Positions 55,100 through 61,028 of a stretch of 61,028 nt of DNA are shown here, piece after piece. Within the stretch, counting starts at the first letter, position 1. The number at the start of each line of letters is the position of its first letter. Below the pieces are notes generated by a model that saw nothing but the letters and a program-made list of their open reading frames with translations, ran no database searches and was not told where the DNA came from. Origin of the DNA: Rikenellaceae bacterium (GTDB lineage Bacteria; Bacteroidota; Bacteroidia; Bacteroidales; Rikenellaceae); the NCBI GenBank assembly GCA_017425655.1, contig JAFPAT010000060.1:1-61028 (forward strand), given 5' to 3'. A program made the position numbers and the translations under genes.

Positions 55100-57112
55100 A
55101 TGAAACGTTATTTACTTGTTATACTGACACTTATCATATCTTTTGAAATTTCGGCCCGCGAGGTTTATCGCCTTAATACGGGGTGGAAATTCTTCTACGG
55201 CGATGCTGTGAGTAGCGATTTTGCCCGACAAGTTACACTCCCCCACATCTGGAATCCCAACGGCGAACAGACCCACACAATGGGCAACTATATGCGCACG
55301 ATCGACATCCCTTCGGAGTGGCAAGGCAAGCGAATCTTTGTCCGCTTCTACGGTGCCGCATCGGTAGCCGACCTCTCGGTGAACAGCCAATACGTTGGCA
55401 CTCATCGCGGCGCAGGCACAGCCTTTACCTTCGAAATTACCCACAAAGTGCGATATGGGGCAAGCAACTCTCTCCGCGTGCGTGTCGATAACGCACAGCG
55501 CAACGACCTGCTGCCGTTGGCTCTCGACGAAAATCGCTATGGAGGTCTATACCGCGACGTGGAGCTGATTGTTACCGATAAGGTTGCCGTTTCGCCCCTC
55601 TATTATTCATCCGATGGAGTGTTTATTACGCCCAAAAAGACGACCAAAGATCTTGTCGAGGGAGAGGTTAATCTCCACATTATCAGCGATCGACGCGATC
55701 GTTCGGCGAATGTTCATTTGGCTATTCTTTCGCCCGAATGCGACACTGTATTCATCGACAATCTGCGTACGAAGATCGACGGCAAAAGCAACAGAATGAA
55801 TCTAAATATACCCTTCTCGGTTGCCAACCCCAAACTCTGGGGTACAGAGATGGGCGAACAACCCCTCTATACCGTCGTTGCAAAGATCTCGACCGGCACG
55901 ATGAGCGATTCAGTGGCTGTAAAGACCGGATTCCGTTCGATCTCGGTCGGCGAAGATCACATCATACGTCTGAACAATCGCCCGCGACGCGTGCAGGGCG
56001 TGGCTCTCTATGCCGACCGTGCACACTTCGGATCGGCATTGATGCCCGAACATATCGCTACTGATATGGATCTGATTGAGGAGATTGGCGCAAATACGAT
56101 ACGTATGGTTACACAGCCTGCTTCAACGCAATATTTCGACGAGTGCGATCGCCGAGGTATCACCGTTTGGTGCGATATTCCGCTGGTTAATTCTTCGTTC
56201 TTGGCCGATGTGCCCTACACCACCTCACCCTCGCTGGCAGAGAATGGTCGCGAGCAGTTGCGCGAAATTGTTGCACAAAATTACAACCACCCTTCGGTCA
56301 TAATGTGGGGTATCTTCTCGAAATTGATCGTTCCGGGCGATGATCCGCGTGGCTATATCCGCGAACTCAATACGCTGGCACACAACATCGATCCCTCGCG
56401 CTTGACCGTTGGTGTAAGTAATCAGGATGGCGATATTAACTTTATCACCGATCTGATTGTATGGCACCAGAATCTGGGCTGGCAGACAGGCGATGTGCAG
56501 GATCTAAACATCTGGAAGGAGCAATTGCGCGAAGGTTGGAGCAATCTGCGTTCGGGACTTACCTACTCGGCAGGTGGCAATACCGTGCATCAGGATTCGC
56601 TCACCGTTCGCCCGCGCCTTGATCGCAACTGGCACCCCGAACGCTGGCAGACGATTTTCCACGAGAGCTATATGCGTACGGCCGGTAACGATCCCATCTT
56701 CTGGGGTACAGTTGCAGGCAATATGTTCGATTTTGGATCTGTGCGTCAGGCACATATCGACGGCAGCACGATCAACGACCACGGTTTGGTAAGCTACGAT
56801 CGAAGCATCAAGAAGGACGCTTTCTACATTTATAAAGCAGCGTGGAATCGCCACGAGCCCTTTGTGCATATTGCCGAAAAACGCCTGCGCGAACGCGAGA
56901 ACTGCGAGCAGACCATTCGCGTATATTCTAATCAGCAGCAGCTCGAATTGATCGTAAATGGGACCTCACGCGGTATAATGGAGGCCACCGACGGCATCTT
57001 CATTTGGGACAAGGTACAACTCTCCTCGGGCAAGAACCAGATCGAAGCAGTTGCACCCAACACCCCTTATTGCGATCGCGCAACAATTATCGTAGGCAAG
57101 ACCTTAAAATAG
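55100..57112 (+). CDS. Secreted GH2-family protein lacking catalytic glutamates
   Basis: 670 residues from ATG 55100 with a signal peptide (MKRYLLVILTLIISFEISA). GH2 layout: sugar-binding domain (about 25-165; GGLYRDVEL at 148-156), immunoglobulin-like domain (about 175-280), TIM barrel (about 285-560) and a C-terminal DUF4982-like domain. The acid/base motif, normally W-x-x-x-NE, reads NHPSVIMWGIFSKLIV, with Ser407-Lys408 in place of Asn-Glu. The nucleophile motif, normally G-S-E-Y-G-A-G, reads GLTYSAGGN, with the Glu deleted (residues 486-494). The rest of the barrel (HPERWQTIFHESYM, GNMFDF, INDHGLVSYDRS) is well kept. Enzyme activity is therefore unlikely; a glycan-binding role is inferred. 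Its end overlaps the converging WbqC gene by 26 bases. Confidence 0.87.
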   Translation: MKRYLLVILTLIISFEISAREVYRLNTGWKFFYGDAVSSDFARQVTLPHIWNPNGEQTHTMGNYMRTIDIPSEWQGKRIFVRFYGAASVADLSVNSQYVGTHRGAGTAFTFEITHKVRYGASNSLRVRVDNAQRNDLLPLALDENRYGGLYRDVELIVTDKVAVSPLYYSSDGVFITPKKTTKDLVEGEVNLHIISDRRDRSANVHLAILSPECDTVFIDNLRTKIDGKSNRMNLNIPFSVANPKLWGTEMGEQPLYTVVAKISTGTMSDSVAVKTGFRSISVGEDHIIRLNNRPRRVQGVALYADRAHFGSALMPEHIATDMDLIEEIGANTIRMVTQPASTQYFDECDRRGITVWCDIPLVNSSFLADVPYTTSPSLAENGREQLREIVAQNYNHPSVIMWGIFSKLIVPGDDPRGYIRELNTLAHNIDPSRLTVGVSNQDGDINFITDLIVWHQNLGWQTGDVQDLNIWKEQLREGWSNLRSGLTYSAGGNTVHQDSLTVRPRLDRNWHPERWQTIFHESYMRTAGNDPIFWGTVAGNMFDFGSVRQAHIDGSTINDHGLVSYDRSIKKDAFYIYKAAWNRHEPFVHIAEKRLRERENCEQTIRVYSNQQQLELIVNGTSRGIMEATDGIFIWDKVQLSSGKNQIEAVAPNTPYCDRATIIVGKTLK

Positions 57113-57743
57113 AGACCGACGAGGGTCCCTCGCAGAAGAGCAGGTCGAGGATCGAGAGATTCGGAGCAAAGGGCTGACGATCGGCAAAGACCTGGCAATA
57201 CTCCTGCGGAGTGAAACGCTCGTCGGGCATTGCCAATCGCGGCTTGGGCGAGAAGGCTCCACGCAGGTCGCAGTCGAACTCCGAGCTACGCTCCGCATTG
57301 ATCCAACGATCGCTGATATTCAACTCCTTGCCTATACCCAGCGCACGCATTGCCGTGTGGCAAAGATCCCTATTCCAATCAACCAAAAATTCGTACTGAC
57401 GCTCAAAGAACGGAGCGAATTCCTCGCCATAGAAGTCGAAATAGGGCGACGACTTATAAGCCGAGAGGATCGAAACCCAATGTTGGTGCTGCCAACGCTT
57501 CGAGTAGTCGATTCTCACATCGCGCATCTTCATTCGCGGGCGATTAGCATTTGCCACCTGAACCGTAAGGGGCATTAACCCATTTGCCGCCGCAATCACC
57601 GTACGATTGCGGTAGCTCTGCTTGAGGTAGTATTCATCAACATCGATCGTACAATCATCCACCAATAGGTGCGCAAACCACTGAACATTACCCAAATAGG
57701 TCAGCGGCAGAATTGTACGCGCGGCACTCTTCTCGTTATTCAT
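57087..57743 (-). CDS. WbqC-like family protein
   Basis: 218 residues from ATG 57743 (MNNEKSAARTILPLTYLGNVQWFA). The WbqC signature is seen in the early Gln-Trp (NVQWFAHLL), YYLKQSYRNRTVIAAANG and HWVSILSAYKSSPYFDFYGEEF. WbqC-type proteins occur in polysaccharide clusters and are thought to act in sugar-amine modification, but here it is linked to ispG (8-base overlap with its end). The family reaction is not proven. Confidence 0.8.
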   Translation of the reverse strand: MNNEKSAARTILPLTYLGNVQWFAHLLVDDCTIDVDEYYLKQSYRNRTVIAAANGLMPLTVQVANANRPRMKMRDVRIDYSKRWQHQHWVSILSAYKSSPYFDFYGEEFAPFFERQYEFLVDWNRDLCHTAMRALGIGKELNISDRWINAERSSEFDCDLRGAFSPKPRLAMPDERFTPQEYCQVFADRQPFAPNLSILDLLFCEGPSSVSILRSCLR

Positions 57744-59286
57744 CTCTCTGTTCGTTTTGCGACGGCTCGACCCAACGGCCATCTGCCTTAATCAGTGCTA
57801 TAAGGCGGTCGATAGCCTCCGCCTGCGGTATATTGCGCTCGACAATCTCGCGGCCGCGATAGAGCGTAATACGTTCGGGCGCAGCACCCACATATCCATA
57901 GTCGGCATCGGCCATTTCACCAGGACCATTAACAATGCAGCCCATAACGCCGATCTTCAAATCCTTCAAATGAGAGGTCGCCGCCTTAATCTTTTCGAGC
58001 GTCGATTGCAAATCGTAGAGCGTACGACCACACGACGGACAAGCGATATATTCGGTGCGCGAGAAACGAACTCGCGCCGCCTGCATAATCATCAGCTCCA
58101 ACTCCTTAACCCTCTTCGCCGAGAATTGCGGAGCGTCAATCCAAATACCGTCAGCCAGACCGTCCAACAACATCACACCCATATCGGCAGCCGCTTTAAT
58201 AGCCAACTGCTCGAAATTTTCGTCCTCATATCGGCGACGAATCACAACGGGCGTATCGTCATCAACGGCCAAAATCGCCGAACGCCACTCGGCAACGGGA
58301 TTGCCCGAAACGGCATCTGCGATCAAAACCGACCTCTCGGCCTCACCCAGCTCCGAATGGGTTACGGGCACCTGATCACCTCCGACACATCCCTCGCGAC
58401 GTGTTGCGCGACGACGATACTCAAACGGAGAGAAGCGCTCCTCGGCAACCTCAAATTCGCCCTCTCGGCACACGAAATAGTCAGCCAACATCTTCGCCAC
58501 GGGGATCTCGTTTTCGGGATCCTCGGTCAGCGACACACGGATCGTATCGCCCACTCCGTCAGCCAATAGTGCACCGATCCCGACCGCACTCTTTACGCGA
58601 CCCTCAATGCCGTTACCAGCCTCGGTAACGCCCAAATGGATCGGGTACTCCATACCCTCCTCACGCATTGCAGCCACCAGCAATCGGTAGGCATAAACCA
58701 TCACGCGCGTATTGCTCGACTTCATCGAAACAACCACCTGATCGAAACCCTCTGCACGACATACGCGCAAAAACTCCATAGCCGAAACGACCATACCCTC
58801 GGGTGTATCGCCCCACTCGTCGAAAACACGCTTGGCCAACGAGCCGTGATTCACACCGATACGCAGAGCGACACCGCGTGTGCGACACTTCTCGATCAGT
58901 CGCTCCAAACGACGATCCGAGGTGCGATAGTTGCCGGGGTTGATACGCACTTTATCAACCGACTCGGCAGCGATCTCGGCCACCTCCGGGACAAAATGGA
59001 TATCGGCCACGATAGCTGTCGAAAAGCCTTCAGCACGCAGTTGAGCCACAATATTTCGCAGATTCTCGCCCTCGCGCGGACCCTGCGCCGTAAGGCGAAC
59101 GATCGGGCCACCGGCGCGATCGATACGTTCGATCTGCGCCACGCTTGCAGCGGTATCGTTGGTGTCGGTGTTGGTCATCGACTGAACGGCTACGGGTGCT
59201 CCGCCGCCGATCTCGACGTTGCCGATACGCACGCGACAACTCGCGCGACGCTCGTATCGACCAAGTGAATTGCAATACTTTTTCAT
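57736..59286 (-). CDS. ispG: HMBPP synthase IspG (GcpE)
   Basis: 516 residues from ATG 59286. TIM-barrel domain (MTNTDTNDTAASVAQI, VRLTAQGPREGENL, IVADIHFVPEVAE, RINPGN), a middle A* segment (about 285-400), and the C-terminal [4Fe-4S] domain with Cys416, Cys419 (CPSCGRTLY), Cys450 and Glu457 (MGCIVNGPGEMADADYG). It reduces MEcPP to HMBPP in the MEP isoprenoid pathway. Three-domain IspGs of Bacteroidota are often longer (about 600 residues), so the A* domain is trimmed here. The promoter at 59317-59349 supports this start. Confidence 0.95.
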   Translation of the reverse strand: MKKYCNSLGRYERRASCRVRIGNVEIGGGAPVAVQSMTNTDTNDTAASVAQIERIDRAGGPIVRLTAQGPREGENLRNIVAQLRAEGFSTAIVADIHFVPEVAEIAAESVDKVRINPGNYRTSDRRLERLIEKCRTRGVALRIGVNHGSLAKRVFDEWGDTPEGMVVSAMEFLRVCRAEGFDQVVVSMKSSNTRVMVYAYRLLVAAMREEGMEYPIHLGVTEAGNGIEGRVKSAVGIGALLADGVGDTIRVSLTEDPENEIPVAKMLADYFVCREGEFEVAEERFSPFEYRRRATRREGCVGGDQVPVTHSELGEAERSVLIADAVSGNPVAEWRSAILAVDDDTPVVIRRRYEDENFEQLAIKAAADMGVMLLDGLADGIWIDAPQFSAKRVKELELMIMQAARVRFSRTEYIACPSCGRTLYDLQSTLEKIKAATSHLKDLKIGVMGCIVNGPGEMADADYGYVGAAPERITLYRGREIVERNIPQAEAIDRLIALIKADGRWVEPSQNEQRDE

Positions 59287-59316
59287 CAATTTGGCGTAAA
59301 ACAGTTTACCGAAGGA

Positions 59317-59349
59317 CAAAGATACGAAAAAAAGATGGTCAAAATTCAA
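59317..59349 (-). promoter_or_regulatory. Promoter of ispG and the WbqC-like gene
   Basis: Minus-strand TTG (59347-59349), 22-bp spacer, TATCTTTG (59317-59324); start near 59311, about 25 nt before the ATG. Confidence 0.65.
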
Positions 59350-59360
59350 AATCTTTTAGT

Positions 59361-59368
59361 TACTTTTG
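59361..59368 (+). promoter_or_regulatory. -7 element directly before recG
   Basis: TACTTTTG ends four bases before the recG ATG at 59373, so the transcript would begin at or next to the start codon. No TTG at -33. Confidence 0.4.
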
Positions 59369-59372
59369 CACT

Positions 59373-61028
59373 ATGGGCAAGGTATTCGACAACGATATTA
59401 AATTTGTCAGCGGCGTGGGCGAGCAACGAGCCAAAATGCTCGCCTCGGAATTGGGCATTCGCACCATTGGCGATATGCTCTACTACTTCCCATTCCGATA
59501 TATCGACCGCACACGCTACTACCGCATCGGCGAGATCACCGAGGCCGAAAGTTCTACGCTCGTGCAGTTCCGCGCCCGCATAACGGGATTCGCTCCGAGT
59601 GGCGAAGGTCGCAATCGTCGTTTCAAGGCCTTTGTTTCAGATCCGACAGGCTCGGCCGAATTGACGTGGTTTAAGAATGTCAAATGGATCGAGAATCGTT
59701 TGGAGCAGGGTGTCGAATATATCATCTTCGGTCGCCCGACATTCTATCGCGGGCAGTTGCAGATGGTACATCCCGAAGTGGAGATGGTGATGAATGCTCG
59801 CAAGCGACCCGATGGGTTGCAAGGTGTATATAGCACCACCGAGCGACTGACCAATATTCAGTTAGGCAGCAAGGGTATATACAACATTATGTGCAACCTC
59901 TGGCCACTTGTCGAGAGCCGCATCGAAGATCCGATATCGGAGGGGATGCGCAAGGCGTATGGGCTGATACCTCTGCGTGAGGCGTTGTACAATATCCACT
60001 TCCCGCAGTCGCAGGAGATGTTGCGCCGCGCCGAGTATCGACTTAAATTCGACGAACTGATCGGTATTCAGCTCAATATTCAATCTCGTCGCACGGTGCG
60101 CAAAAATCGTTTCGATGGTTTTTTATTTCCGCACGTGGGCAACTTTTTCAACCGTTTTTACAACGAGAAGCTACCATTCGAGCTGACCGGAGCGCAAAAG
60201 CGCGTGATACGCGAAATCCGTCAAGACACAATAACGGGTTGCCAAATGAATCGTCTGTTACAAGGCGACGTAGGCAGCGGCAAGACAATGGTTGCATTGG
60301 CTTCGATGCTCATTGCGGCAGACAATGGTTTTCAGTCGTGTATGATGGCTCCGACCGAGATTCTTGCACGTCAGCACTTTGCCTCGATCAGCCGTATGGT
60401 CGAGGGTTTAGGAATTGAGGTGCATATACTTACGGGAGCATCGAAAGCAGCCGAACGTCGCGCATCGCTCGAAGCCGCGGCATCGGGTCGTGCCCATATT
60501 CTCATCGGTACGCACTCGCTCATTGAAGACACGGTGCAATTCGACAATTTGGGCTTGTGCGTGATCGACGAGCAGCACCGTTTCGGTGTAGAGCAACGCG
60601 CAAAGATGTGGACAAAAAATGCCCGTCCGCCACACATTCTGGTAATGACCGCCACGCCCATTCCGCGCACATTGGCGATGACGCTCTATGGAGATTTGGA
60701 TGTGTCGGTGATTGACGAACTGCCCCCCGGTCGCCGTCCTATTTTGACCTACCACTACTTCGACTCGGCACGCGAAAAACTCTTCGGATTTATGCGACGA
60801 CAGATAGCCCTCGGCCGACAGATCTATGTGGTCTATCCGTTAATCGCCGAGTCCGAGAAGATGGATTACAAGGACCTAACTGATGGCTATATGTCTATTT
60901 CACAAGCATTTCCGCTACCCGATTATATTACAACAATCGTTCACGGCAAGATGCGCCCCGAAGATAAGCGCGAGAGTATGCGTCAATTCCTCGCAGGCGA
61001 AGCGCAGATTATGGTCGCAACGTCGGTT
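59373..61028 (+). CDS. recG: ATP-dependent DNA helicase RecG, partial at right edge
   Basis: 552 codons are in frame to the window edge; RecG is about 700 residues, so the last helicase part is missing. The N-terminal wedge begins MGKVFDNDIKFVSGVGEQRA as in other Bacteroidota RecG proteins. Helicase motif I GDVGSGKT at 298-305, motif II DEQH at 399-402, and MTATPIPRTLAM are present. It remodels stalled replication forks and branched DNA. It is divergent from ispG. Confidence 0.96.
   Translation, partial: MGKVFDNDIKFVSGVGEQRAKMLASELGIRTIGDMLYYFPFRYIDRTRYYRIGEITEAESSTLVQFRARITGFAPSGEGRNRRFKAFVSDPTGSAELTWFKNVKWIENRLEQGVEYIIFGRPTFYRGQLQMVHPEVEMVMNARKRPDGLQGVYSTTERLTNIQLGSKGIYNIMCNLWPLVESRIEDPISEGMRKAYGLIPLREALYNIHFPQSQEMLRRAEYRLKFDELIGIQLNIQSRRTVRKNRFDGFLFPHVGNFFNRFYNEKLPFELTGAQKRVIREIRQDTITGCQMNRLLQGDVGSGKTMVALASMLIAADNGFQSCMMAPTEILARQHFASISRMVEGLGIEVHILTGASKAAERRASLEAAASGRAHILIGTHSLIEDTVQFDNLGLCVIDEQHRFGVEQRAKMWTKNARPPHILVMTATPIPRTLAMTLYGDLDVSVIDELPPGRRPILTYHYFDSAREKLFGFMRRQIALGRQIYVVYPLIAESEKMDYKDLTDGYMSISQAFPLPDYITTIVHGKMRPEDKRESMRQFLAGEAQIMVATSV

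Noticed and set aside
56281..56340. Frameshift explaining the missing GH2 acid/base Glu
   Set aside because: Sequence before and after the site stays in the same frame with GH2 similarity, so the change is a substitution, not a frameshift.

Overview
The window is chromosomal DNA from a member of the Bacteroidota, most likely order Bacteroidales. The support is a SusC/SusD pair, Bacteroidota-type ATP synthase and IspG genes, DUF5686, DUF1573 and DUF4254 proteins, and many promoters of the Bacteroidota form (TTG at -33, 19-22 bp, TAnnTTTG at -7). An Alistipes-like (Rikenellaceae) source is a guess only. I see no CRISPR array, insertion sequence, prophage or rRNA.

Layout. 1-3567 is a small AT-rich accessory stretch: an exported TPR protein cut by the left edge, a secreted esterase and a tandem-TIR protein, closed by a perfect 47-nt palindrome. 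3619-10398 is the ATP synthase operon, read leftward as beta, epsilon, a, c, b, delta, alpha, gamma. 10654-15833 is a SusC/SusD nutrient uptake pair with no linked enzymes. 16313-21664 holds a small VTT/DedA-like membrane protein, a ROK protein, an unknown protein plus a LysM glucosaminidase, and a DUF4254/GT9 pair. 21728-27104 is a tripartite RND efflux operon. 27193-28237 holds two divergent INS-superfamily tRNA-editing deacylases (YbaK and a ProXp-like protein). 28387-31798 encodes NfnAB-type flavoproteins behind a DUF1573 protein. Then follow tRNA-Asn, mntP, an envelope TPR/beta-barrel operon, OsmC, purT, an iron-type alcohol dehydrogenase, a 63-codon orphan gene, a DUF5686 protein, a DJ-1 protein, purM, a META lipoprotein and ridA.

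46380-49175 is a TonB receptor with a small HxH-rich membrane protein. After it come ruvB, a sigma factor followed by a 43-codon ORF, an operon of cvpA-like, rsgA, trmH and a class-III aminotransferase, a secreted GH2 protein that has lost both catalytic glutamates, a WbqC-like gene, ispG, and recG running off the right edge.

Most of the window is housekeeping sequence with short intergenic gaps and a hairpin terminator at many convergent or operon ends. The observations most worth checking are the GH2 pseudoenzyme, the tandem-TIR gene in its low-GC islet, a seven-histidine (H-x3) stripe at the AtpB C-terminus, the HxH protein with its TonB receptor, two unannotated-size small genes (40948-41139 and 50446-50577), the divergent tRNA-Pro editing pair, and a terminator hairpin that abuts the start codon of the efflux operon.
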